Shown in pieces: positions 1 to 7,019 of a DNA stretch of 64,000 bases. The DNA comes from Microcoleus vaginatus WJT46-NPBG5. GTDB taxonomy: Bacteria; Cyanobacteriota; Cyanobacteriia; Cyanobacteriales; Oscillatoriaceae. The notes below the pieces were generated by a model. It had not been told where the DNA came from. It ran no database searches and was given only the letters and a program-made list of their open reading frames with translations. The position numbers and the translations under genes were made by a program. The stretch spans positions 43,789 through 107,788 of the forward strand of contig JAHHHM010000026.1 in NCBI GenBank assembly GCA_019359355.1. Direction: 5' to 3'. The stretch's first letter is position 1. Each line of letters opens with the position of its first letter.

Positions 1-295
1 AGATTTGCACCGGCACTTCTACTTCGACTTTAAAGGGAGGTTGGTAAAAGCCGGCTAGATCCAGCAGCGGCGATAGCACCACCATTTGTACCAGGCTTTC
101 TATCATGGGGCGACTCTGAGTTAAGTGCAAATAATTGCTCTTAACTCTATCTAAAGTTTGTTTTTCTATATTAGAAAGTTCCACTAAGTTCGTTGACCAT
201 TCTGTAAAAAATTGGTCATTAGAAGTGCGTTGTAAATTGAACTTTTCTTGCAAATATTCTAGAGAAAGATTAGTAGCTGGAATTGCTTGAACCAT
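1..295 (-). CDS. N-terminal fragment of a restriction-endonuclease-like protein (runs off the left edge)
   Basis: An open frame starts at the ATG at 295-293 on the minus strand and continues past the window edge, giving about 98 residues. The start reads MVQAIPATNLSLEYLQEKF, and the visible part ends in a VVLSPLLDLAGFYQPPFKVE-type stretch. From memory, this arrangement is typical of a large cyanobacterial family often annotated as restriction endonuclease subunit R-like or PD-(D/E)XK-like proteins, whose catalytic part lies further downstream. No catalytic residues are visible here, so the nuclease role is only a family expectation. It points away from the C5 methyltransferase at 776, and nothing shows that the two form a restriction-modification pair. 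Confidence 0.6.
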   Translation of the reverse strand, partial: MVQAIPATNLSLEYLQEKFNLQRTSNDQFFTEWSTNLVELSNIEKQTLDRVKSNYLHLTQSRPMIESLVQMVVLSPLLDLAGFYQPPFKVEVEVPVQI

Positions 296-353
296 AACAT
301 TATTAAAATCTGAGGTTTTTGAGTTATTATTTATTATCTCATGCCGGCACCGC

Positions 354-713
354 TCACTCGCTCAGCTCAATTATGTTACCATCTGGATCTTGAGTAAATA
401 AAGCAGCGCGACCTGATGCACTCATTTGTATGGAGCATCCATGAGCGATTAACATCTCTTTCGCAGCTTCTAAATTAGCAACTGAGAAAGCGATATGTCG
501 ATTGCGTCCCAATTTTTCAGAATTGATGTGAGCTGAGGGAATATCTGAAGCAACCATCAGATGAATTTGGAAGTTTCCAATTTGATACCAAGCACCGGGA
601 AATTTTAGCACTCGTTCTACTTTTGGCAATCCTAGAACTTTTCCATAAAAATGCTCAGCTTGTTCAAGTTCGGAAACAATTATGGCGGCGTGAAGACATT
701 GAGTGATTTCCAT
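354..713 (-). CDS. VOC (glyoxalase/bleomycin-resistance fold) family protein
   Basis: This is a single-domain vicinal oxygen chelate protein of about 119 residues. It has the two beta-alpha-beta-beta-beta halves of the family: an N-terminal HAAIIVSELEQAEHFYGKVL half and a C-terminal HIAFSVANLEAAKE...DPDGNIIELSE half. The His and Glu residues at the usual metal-ligand places (first-strand His, second-half His, final Glu in NIIELSE) are present, so a metal-dependent lyase, isomerase or dioxygenase role is possible. The substrate cannot be read from sequence. I chose the ATG at 713 (MEITQCLHAA), where family similarity begins; an in-frame ATG at 755 would add 14 residues. It is divergent from the methyltransferase gene at 776. 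Confidence 0.75.
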   Translation of the reverse strand: MEITQCLHAAIIVSELEQAEHFYGKVLGLPKVERVLKFPGAWYQIGNFQIHLMVASDIPSAHINSEKLGRNRHIAFSVANLEAAKEMLIAHGCSIQMSASGRAALFTQDPDGNIIELSE

Positions 714-775
714 CGTTAATTGAGTTGGTAAGGGCATAAGATAGTGCAATAGCAATCGTAACGCTGATCTAACTC

Positions 776-2752
776 ATGCAACCACTTTCCTTGAATCTAA
801 ATTTGTTGAATTCTGAGCCGGCAAAAGTTGTTTGGTTTCAGCAGATGTTGCATTCATTAGGGATTAGTCCCGGTTCAGCTTGGCCGGATAAATTTGGCCA
901 ATCTCTACACCAGTGGTTGAGCGAACTTAACTATTCTCCCATTAAAACACTGAGTTTGTTCTCCGGCGGCGGCGGACTCGATATCGCTTTTCACGATGCC
1001 GGTTTTGATATTATTCAAATGGTGGAACTTGAAGCTAAATATGTGCAAACTTTGGTAAAAAACTCGCAGCCAGGGAAAATATTAGAAAACGCTCAAACCC
1101 TCTGTGTCGATATCAGAGAATTTTTTCCCCATTCCCATTTAAAAGTAGATTTTATTATTGGAGGGCCACCCTGTCAAACGTTTTCAGCAGCAGGACGTAG
1201 AGCTGCTGGAGTTTTGGGAACAAGTGATGCCAGAGGAACCCTATTTCAAGAATATGTCCGCTTACTCAATATATTACAACCTAAAGGGTTTTTATTTGAA
1301 AATGTTTATGGGATAATAAGCGCTCAGAATGGCAAGCCTTGGAAACAGATTCAAGAGGCTTTTAAGGATGCCGGCTACACGATTTATTATCGCATACTCG
1401 ATGCTGCTGATTATGGAGTGCCCCAGCATCGAGAGCGTTTATTTATTGTGGGATTGAAAGAAGGCAATTATTTATTTCCCTGTCCAACTCATGGCCCTGA
1501 TTCTCCGAACAATGAGCCTTTTTATACAGCAGGAGAAGCGGTCACCGGCACAATTATATTAAAGACAGAATTAGAAGCAGAAATTGGCGGGCGATATGGT
1601 CATCTTCTGGCAAATATTCCACCGGGTTTAAATTATAGTTTTTATACAGAGGAAATGGGACATCCTCAGCCGGTATTTAGCTGGAGATCGAAGTTTTCTG
1701 ATTTTTTATACAAAGCTGATCCTGAGATGCCGGTGAGAACAATTAAAGCACAAGGAGGACAATACACCGGCCCTTTTAGTTGGGAAAATCGGCAATTCAC
1801 GCTTGCAGAACTAAAGCGGCTGCAAACCTTTCCGGATGTTTATGAAATCGTAGGCAATCGCTCAGTTTGTATCGAACAGATTGGTAATTCAGTTCCGCCA
1901 CAACTGGGGCGAATTTTAGCCCTTAGTATTTTAGAGCAAGTGATGGGGGTAAAGTTACCCGTCTCCATGAATTACTTGCCGGCAGATAGGGAACTTGGTT
2001 TTAGAAAGCGCAAGCGTCAATTAACAAAAAGATACGCTCAAAAAGCTCAGAAAGCAATTGCCGTTTTTTTCCGTTCCCCCTCATCAACTCAATTCGCCTT
2101 TCATGGAAAAGCAAGGCGATTTTTATCTACTAATTTTGATTGGAATAAAAAAACAACTACTAATAGTGTCCAAATTGATTTAACCTATAATTTGAACGAG
2201 TGTAGCTGGCTCATTTCAGCAGGAATGGATGAAAGGGTAGAAAATGAAAATCAATATATTATAGAAATTTGGCCAGGGCTGGGACGTAAAAATTGGAACT
2301 TAAATACAAGCAAAGTTAAACTGTGTGCTAAAAATTTAGACAAATGTGTTTATACCGGCCTGTGGAAAGCCTTTGAAGAAAAATTAATTGAAATAACAGG
2401 TAAAGCTGATTTGGTTCAGCTTTCTGGCTATTACCAATATACCCCGCGCATCAGTACAGAAATAACGTTTCATCATTCATTAACCGTCGATCCTTTCTGG
2501 GGGGTGGTTCAATGCGTGGTGAGGGGAATTGGAGTGGCAACTCAAATGCCGGCTCAAAAGTTGGCAGTGTTGTGGAAAGTTAAGGAAAAGGATGTATTTT
2601 CTTACTTGCAATCTTTACGCAGTATGGGTTATGAAGTGAGGAACCATAATACAAACCCTCAAATTCCTCAAGAAGAGTATTTAATTCCCTATGCCTTTCC
2701 AACCTTATCGCCGAGAAGCGTACAACTTGGCAAAAATTTAGGTTTAGGATAA
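776..2752 (+). CDS. DNA (cytosine-5-)-methyltransferase with a long C-terminal extension
   Basis: It transfers a methyl group from SAM to C5 of cytosine in a DNA target. The class motifs appear in order: motif I LSLFSGGGGLDIAF (about residues 60-75), motif IV GGPPCQ with catalytic Cys133, motif VI ENV (about 175), motif VIII QHRERLFIVG (about 217), and motifs IX/X ending in GNSVPP (about 370). The target-recognition region should lie between motifs VIII and IX. The catalytic part ends near residue 385. About 270 further residues follow that I do not recognise; they are not needed by a minimal Dcm-type enzyme and could add DNA binding. No cognate restriction enzyme is adjacent, so it looks like an orphan methylase. 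Its target site cannot be read from sequence. Confidence 0.92.
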   Translation: MQPLSLNLNLLNSEPAKVVWFQQMLHSLGISPGSAWPDKFGQSLHQWLSELNYSPIKTLSLFSGGGGLDIAFHDAGFDIIQMVELEAKYVQTLVKNSQPGKILENAQTLCVDIREFFPHSHLKVDFIIGGPPCQTFSAAGRRAAGVLGTSDARGTLFQEYVRLLNILQPKGFLFENVYGIISAQNGKPWKQIQEAFKDAGYTIYYRILDAADYGVPQHRERLFIVGLKEGNYLFPCPTHGPDSPNNEPFYTAGEAVTGTIILKTELEAEIGGRYGHLLANIPPGLNYSFYTEEMGHPQPVFSWRSKFSDFLYKADPEMPVRTIKAQGGQYTGPFSWENRQFTLAELKRLQTFPDVYEIVGNRSVCIEQIGNSVPPQLGRILALSILEQVMGVKLPVSMNYLPADRELGFRKRKRQLTKRYAQKAQKAIAVFFRSPSSTQFAFHGKARRFLSTNFDWNKKTTTNSVQIDLTYNLNECSWLISAGMDERVENENQYIIEIWPGLGRKNWNLNTSKVKLCAKNLDKCVYTGLWKAFEEKLIEITGKADLVQLSGYYQYTPRISTEITFHHSLTVDPFWGVVQCVVRGIGVATQMPAQKLAVLWKVKEKDVFSYLQSLRSMGYEVRNHNTNPQIPQEEYLIPYAFPTLSPRSVQLGKNLGLG

Positions 2753-2885
2753 ATTAATCACAAGTAACTGGATTAATCAAGGTGTTTTAGGAATGAGCCG
2801 GCATTAGAAAATTTGAGACTGACTCACCCGTTAGGGAAAAATTTACAGTAAGATAACTACTAAAAGCACAAATTTAATTTTTTAG

Positions 2886-3137
2886 ATGAAACAAGTTTCT
2901 GAACAAAAGTCCTTTAGTCCTTGGGATTACAAACCTTGGTGGTGTCAACCTTGGTCAATTCTCCTCACCGGCATCACTCTAATCAGTGGTAGCTGGTTAG
3001 TTTTTAAAATTATCTGGGTAACATTGATTGTTGCAGTGCCGGTGTTAATTTGGATGGGCTTTTTCTTATTAGTTTGGCCTAAGCTTATGAAAGAATATTA
3101 CCAGCAATCAGTCCAAAATACCCCCCAAAGTGAATGA
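2886..3137 (+). CDS. Small two-helix membrane protein, possibly DUF6737 family
   Basis: This 83-residue protein has a Trp-rich, polar N-terminus (SPWDYKPWWCQPWSILLTG) followed by two closely spaced hydrophobic stretches at about residues 25-45 and 46-67, so it is probably a small inner- or thylakoid-membrane hairpin. The WDYKPWWCQPW signature resembles a short conserved cyanobacterial protein group that I recall as DUF6737; this is from memory and not certain. No function is known to me. It lies 133 bases after the methyltransferase gene in the same direction, with an A/T-rich spacer, so it may have its own promoter. Confidence 0.65.
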   Translation: MKQVSEQKSFSPWDYKPWWCQPWSILLTGITLISGSWLVFKIIWVTLIVAVPVLIWMGFFLLVWPKLMKEYYQQSVQNTPQSE

Positions 3138-3254
3138 GATTAGCCATTTGTTGCTGCCGGCAATAAAACTATCCAGCACTTTTTAAACGCAAAAAACGCA
3201 GAGCGAGTGATGGCTTATTCTCTACGTTCTTGATGGTATATTATTTGCTGCTAT

Positions 3255-3941
3255 TTACTTATGAGCAAATAACTTAGGTTGTTCCACCGGCTCTTCAGTT
3301 CCTAAATAAATTTTGCGCGTTCCTTTGGGAACATGAATCCAGCCTAAATCCTTAAGCCTATGTTTTAAATTTGAGATTGTCACGCCAAGTTCATCAGCAA
3401 TCGCGTATAAATCAGACCACCGCGTTAAATTTCGCCCTTCTCGTTTCTCTTCTAAAATAGAGCAGGGCATCAGCAAACAAGAGGCAAAATATTGCGCCTG
3501 CCACTCAATCGATTCAATTTTAGATTGATTACTCGAACCCCGGCAGACAAAAGGCTCTACCGGCTCTACCGGCTCCAAATTCAGCCCCAATTCTAATTGC
3601 TTCGCACCCCCATCCACTTCATCATGATTGATGTGAAGCACCCAATGACCGATTTCATGAGCAATGGTGGATTCTTGAAACCCTTGAGGCAAATTCAAAA
3701 TCTCTTCATTAATCTCGATTTGCCGCAACGAGGGCAGAATCCGGGCTGCGATCGCCCCTTCCTCATCGGGGGGGATGCAGTCCCAAACTACCCCTAAATC
3801 CAGAAAATCAGCCACCAAACTCGCCTCAAAAGGCCATTCGGGAGTAAAATTCGGCGTCAAATCCATCCGCCTCAGCAAGTCATTCGCCCGACGCTCAATT
3901 TCTGCCTTGGAATAGAAGCGATACGGTTTGAATAGACTCAC
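3255..3941 (-). CDS. ImmA/IrrE-family zinc metallopeptidase
   Basis: This 228-residue putative zinc protease has HEIGH at residues 95-99 (zinc-binding HExxH) and a downstream Glu at about 146 in EWQAQYFASCLLMP, the third ligand of the ImmA/IrrE family. Members cleave a partner XRE-type repressor, as in ICEBs1 ImmA-ImmR and Deinococcus IrrE-DdrO. Its partner is almost certainly the gene just upstream, 2 bases away. The start is GTG (3941-3939), which suggests translational coupling. A short EPVEPVEP repeat sits near residues 123-130, and the C-terminal third looks like a helical winged region. The trigger for proteolysis is unknown. Confidence 0.88.
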   Translation of the reverse strand: MSLFKPYRFYSKAEIERRANDLLRRMDLTPNFTPEWPFEASLVADFLDLGVVWDCIPPDEEGAIAARILPSLRQIEINEEILNLPQGFQESTIAHEIGHWVLHINHDEVDGGAKQLELGLNLEPVEPVEPFVCRGSSNQSKIESIEWQAQYFASCLLMPCSILEEKREGRNLTRWSDLYAIADELGVTISNLKHRLKDLGWIHVPKGTRKIYLGTEEPVEQPKLFAHK

Positions 3942-3943
3942 AA

Positions 3944-4294
3944 TTACTCGCCCCCACTATCTGCCTGTGTCGCTGCCTGGAACACTTGTTGAGCAAAATC
4001 AGGATTTTCCCGCATCCGGCGGAACAGAGCTGACATATCTTTGTAGTTCTGCTTGAGAAAATCCTCGTCTCCTTGGGGAACCCGACCGGCAAGGAAGATT
4101 AACTCTTCCTCATTTAAATCTAAATTCCGTGCCAAAGAGCGAATCACGTCTTCCTTCGGGGCGTAATCACCCCGATCATTCTCTAGCTTGGATAGGTATG
4201 TAAAATCCAGCGAGAGTAACTTAGCGAGCTGTCTCTGGCTGTATCCCTTAGCTTTACGCGCATTCAGGATCAGCTGTCCAAACGTCTGGTTCAC
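3944..4294 (-). CDS. XRE-family helix-turn-helix repressor (partner of the ImmA-like protease)
   Basis: This 116-residue DNA-binding protein has an N-terminal HTH_3/XRE domain at about residues 6-62 (KGYSQRQLAKLLSLDFTYLS is the helix-turn-helix). The C-terminal tail, with FRRMRENPDFAQQVFQAA, may be the protease-sensitive or dimerising part. It starts with GTG at 4294. Its stop codon is two bases before the protease start, so the two form one operon. Three TTGA-N8-TCAA inverted repeats lie directly upstream (4335-4413) and are the obvious candidate operators. By analogy with ImmR/ImmA and DdrO/IrrE it would repress its own operon, and perhaps the divergent genes, until cleaved. Confidence 0.9.
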   Translation of the reverse strand: MNQTFGQLILNARKAKGYSQRQLAKLLSLDFTYLSKLENDRGDYAPKEDVIRSLARNLDLNEEELIFLAGRVPQGDEDFLKQNYKDMSALFRRMRENPDFAQQVFQAATQADSGGE

Positions 4295-4334
4295 ATCTTC
4301 TCTTTTTCTTACTGCATCTGCATTCTACGCAAAT

Positions 4335-4413
4335 TTGAATAAAAAATCAACAACGCTCTTGACGAAAAAATCAACTCTGCGTTAGGATAAGCTTAGTTGA
4401 CGAGAAAATCAAC
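4335..4413. promoter_or_regulatory. Three inverted-repeat operators TTGA-N8-TCAA upstream of the XRE/ImmA operon
   Basis: Three copies of the same interrupted palindrome occur at 4335-4350, 4359-4374 and 4397-4412. Each is TTGA, eight bases ending in an A-run, then TCAA. The last is extended to GTTGA-N8-TCAAC. The N8 reads ATAAAAAA, CGAAAAAA and CGAGAAAA. The start-to-start distances are 24 and 38 bases. They sit 40-120 bases upstream of the repressor start and on the 5' side of the rightward genes beginning at 4623. Repetition plus dyad symmetry next to an XRE gene makes operator function likely; the assignment is inferred. Confidence 0.7.
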
Positions 4414-4622
4414 GCAGCAACAGTACCAGTGGAGTAATAACCCAAAATCAAATCGCTCAGAACTCTATATATAGTGTAGCCAAGATTTCACCGGCCATAA
4501 TAAAGCGCAGCACGCGGGGTGGAAAAGCTATCAGTTGCAGGGGTGTCGGCGCTGTGCCCCATCCATCAATAAACAGTGCCACGGCACACGGAGAAGTCCC
4601 CAGATCTTTTGGGAGAATCACA

Positions 4623-5003
4623 ATGCTCAAAACTTGGACAGATACTCACTACAAACTGGCTGAGAGCGACTGGCTTTATATCGCCAAGCACGACCAACAA
4701 AGTTCAGCTTCTCTCGTTTGTCCTGGCTATGCACGGGATGGACAAGGCTTCAGCATCCACTTCACCGTAGCCCACATTGAGCTGCTAGAGCAATTAACTG
4801 AAGTGTTGCGTGACATCAAATCTCAGTCAGCAGCCGCAACTGAACGCAGCCAGCCGGCAGTTGAGATGTATGCAGAGCAACGGGTGCGTGCTGCAACTGA
4901 ACAAGCAATCGGCGTCGGTGCCGGCAACGAATATGCAGCCCATCCAAAGCCGGTGTCAACCCATCAAGCTCTGGTTTCTTACCCAGTCGGGCGCGAAAAG
5001 TAA
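4623..5003 (+). CDS. Hypothetical protein divergent from the XRE/ImmA operon
   Basis: This 126-residue protein of unknown function starts at the ATG at 4623 (MLKTWTDTHYKL), which has a plausible ribosome site GGGAGA about 8 bases upstream. An in-frame upstream ATG at 4554 lacks one. The first 75 residues look like a compact alpha/beta fold (WLYIAKHDQQ, FSIHFTVAHIELLEQLTEVL). The rest is Ala/Gln/Glu-rich and probably disordered. No membrane segment or signal peptide is visible. It heads a rightward group of three small genes that reads away from the repressor, so it is a candidate member of that regulon. I do not recognise the family. Confidence 0.6.
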   Translation: MLKTWTDTHYKLAESDWLYIAKHDQQSSASLVCPGYARDGQGFSIHFTVAHIELLEQLTEVLRDIKSQSAAATERSQPAVEMYAEQRVRAATEQAIGVGAGNEYAAHPKPVSTHQALVSYPVGREK

Positions 5004-5088
5004 CCCATTGCGAGCGAGTGAATAACAAATGGCGAATCAAGCTCGAAACAAACAGCAAACAAACAACAATAAACTAGGAACTGAATTT

Positions 5089-5826
5089 ATGTCTGAACAT
5101 CCTAAACTTTCCGTCTTTGGTTGCAAACCTGCAGATGCAATTATTGTCCCAGAACTTCCCCTCTCAGTTCGTAACAATTGCCAGTCAGGGCGCTGGACAA
5201 TTGGCGATGAAGAGTATGGTTCTAAACTGGCGATGACCATTTTAAAATTTAGCAAATTCTTCGGCAGCCTCGGTCAAACGCACCACACACTTTGGGGACA
5301 AATTTGGTTTGTTGCGGAAGCCGGCGATATGCCTCAAGGTGTTGTCATGTGTACCTATATTAAAGGCCGATCCTTGAGCGATTTCAACCGCAAAGTCACA
5401 GAGATTATGGCGCGGGGCATTGAGCCGGCAGAAGGCATTTTTGTGCCCGATTTCGTCAAGCACTCCGGTCAAAAGCCAGATGAAACGGGCATTTTAAAAC
5501 CCATCAATTATTATTCGCTGAAATGGGAATGGTACGAGCGCGGCGCGAAATTCCCGAACGTCTCTGATCCGCTGCTCAAACAGCTCGATGCCACTTCCGA
5601 TAAAGCATGGAGCCGGCTCGATCAAGTCGCAGTCGCGCTTGAAGATGAAAACAACCAAGCCCGCTTGCTAGATCTGGAAGGCACAAAACTCATGGCTTGT
5701 CTGGATCACTTACCGCCCCATGAAATTGTCCGCTTAATGGCGGCTCATGCCAATGGCAATGGCGCTAGCGAAATGCTGCTGCCCCATAATAACGTCAGCG
5801 AAATGGAAGCCAGCGTCGTTAACTAA
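5089..5826 (+). CDS. Hypothetical protein, conserved-looking, unknown function
   Basis: This 245-residue soluble protein has no signal peptide, membrane helix or repeats. The preferred start is the ATG at 5089 (MSEHPKLSVFGCKPAD), preceded by a weak AGGA. A longer in-frame start at 5029 adds a low-complexity Gln/Asn-rich leader. Visible segments include a TILKFSKFFGSLGQTHHTLWGQIWFVAE block, a middle GIEPAEGIFVPDFVKHSG block and a C-terminal helical part. None matches a catalytic motif I know. It follows the 4623 gene by 85 bases in the same direction and is closed by a strong hairpin at 5835. The style (single-copy, small, next to XRE/ImmA) suggests a mobile or accessory origin, but that is inference. 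Confidence 0.6.
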   Translation: MSEHPKLSVFGCKPADAIIVPELPLSVRNNCQSGRWTIGDEEYGSKLAMTILKFSKFFGSLGQTHHTLWGQIWFVAEAGDMPQGVVMCTYIKGRSLSDFNRKVTEIMARGIEPAEGIFVPDFVKHSGQKPDETGILKPINYYSLKWEWYERGAKFPNVSDPLLKQLDATSDKAWSRLDQVAVALEDENNQARLLDLEGTKLMACLDHLPPHEIVRLMAAHANGNGASEMLLPHNNVSEMEASVVN

Positions 5827-5834
5827 CCGAATGA

Positions 5835-5866
5835 GTCTGGATGGTGTCCCCTGCTACCATCCAGAC
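5835..5866 (+). terminator. Perfect 10-bp hairpin after the 5089 gene
   Basis: GTCTGGATGG (5835-5844) pairs perfectly with CCATCCAGAC (5857-5866) across a 12-base loop, nine bases after the stop codon. The downstream bases are only moderately T-rich (TTGCATTTGTTG), so it may end transcription weakly or protect the 3' end of the mRNA. Confidence 0.6.
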
Positions 5867-5959
5867 TTGCATTTGTTGAACTTTGCACAGATAGAAATAG
5901 GAACGGTATCAACTAATACCAAATAACTGGGTAAGTGCGACTTATTTAGTGCCGGCATA

Positions 5960-6016
5960 GGTAATGGGTAATAGGTAATGGAGATCACCATTACCCATTA
6001 CTGATTACCAATTACC
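5960..6016. repeat. GGTAATGG / CCATTACC palindromic repeat cluster
   Basis: Iterated GGTAAT(G/A) units on the left arm (5960-5981) face CCATTACC, CATTAC, GATTACC units on the right (5988-6016). The core is a perfect 8-bp stem with a 6-base loop AGATCA (5974-5995). This is the style of short intergenic palindromes common in filamentous cyanobacteria. No protein is encoded. Confidence 0.6.
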
Positions 6017-6101
6017 CGGTTATTACAATTCTATCTAAGCAAAAGGCAAAAATGCTACAAAGCCGATTTCAGTTTTTCAGTAATCTTTAACTGTAATAGC
6101 C

Positions 6102-6395
6102 ATGAGAACCAATCCCACAAACCGACTGAGTGAAATCGTCCTCAACGCTCAACTGGAAATTGGTGACGCTTTAAGCCAAGACACGCTAGAGCATCTAGAG
6201 GATCTCAATGAAGATTTAGTCTATGTGTCTCAATCCATCGAGCAAGCACAAGCTCGTTTTGCAAAGGTACTCGCAGAAAACCGGCAGATGAAGGCATTTC
6301 TGCTGCAAACGGTGAAAGACTGCTGGTGTGTGGAAGGCAACCGCTGCGCCCGGTGTCAGAACACTTTGCTCACTCTTAGCCATTTCGAGGTTTAG
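6102..6395 (+). CDS. Small hypothetical protein with a C-terminal Cys cluster
   Basis: This 97-residue protein is mostly helical in its first 70 residues (LEHLEDLNEDLVYVSQSIEQ, AQARFAKVLAENRQMKAFLL). The C-terminal part has four Cys in CWCVEGNRCARC, spaced like a zinc-knuckle or rubredoxin-like site, though the fold is not recognisable. It lies downstream of the 4623/5089 pair in the same orientation but beyond a hairpin and a palindromic repeat, so it probably has its own promoter. Function is unknown. Confidence 0.55.
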   Translation: MRTNPTNRLSEIVLNAQLEIGDALSQDTLEHLEDLNEDLVYVSQSIEQAQARFAKVLAENRQMKAFLLQTVKDCWCVEGNRCARCQNTLLTLSHFEV

Positions 6396-7019
6396 AAAAT
6401 TTTAGAACTCGGCCAAAGTTGAAACAATTGCAAATATATTTTGCCGGCAGGATTTAACATCACGAATAAAATTGCCGGCTAATCGGGGCGTACAGAAACA
6501 CGCCCCTACAGCTATTGGGAAAATTGCGGAAACTTAGGCTAAGAACGAGCGGCTAAAAGCTTTAACCGCATATCGATGATTGATTCCTCTTTTTAATTTG
6601 TTTAAAAATAATTATTCATACAAATTTATTTTTTGGGATTCTCTTGAATATTACGCTTTAAATTCTCAGGTTAAACGTCCACTATTTAAACTTAAAACTT
6701 GTTAATTACCGAACTCGACTGAAGCAGGTGCCGGCAAATTATTCTCATGAACCCGTGTATAGCAATCTTCCAGATGCCTCTATTACAGGCAGAATAAATA
6801 GTAAATTAGGCATACAGACGTGTTGAGATACCTCGCCCTAAAATTTACAGTTGTTAACAATTTTTTTAAATTTGTTGAAAATTTTAAAATTCGCTTTCAA
6901 CAAACCGACATCTAGAGCATGATTTAAGCAGACATTGTGCGACAACTTTTCGTTTAAACGCTTTCTGGCCGGCTCATCATTAAGCATTCTTAACTTTCTG
7001 TTAAGTATCCACACCTACC
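6396..7019. other. Intergenic region, 624 bases, no gene seen
   Basis: It is A/T-rich with several in-frame stops in all frames. It contains a small GGGGCGT...ACGCCCC hairpin near 6485-6507, of the kind scattered in cyanobacterial genomes, and GCCGGC sites. The last 150 bases, directly before the CBS-kinase gene, are the likely promoter region; no clear -10/-35 pair can be assigned. Confidence 0.5.

Noticed and set aside
776..2752. A complete restriction-modification system with the fragment at 1-295
   Set aside because: The fragment is divergent, belongs to a widespread cyanobacterial family with uncertain nuclease role, and no cognate endonuclease is seen beside the methylase.
6485..6507. 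GGGGCGT/ACGCCCC hairpin as a terminator or small RNA
   Set aside because: No T-run and no gene end nearby; this is a common scattered cyanobacterial palindrome type.
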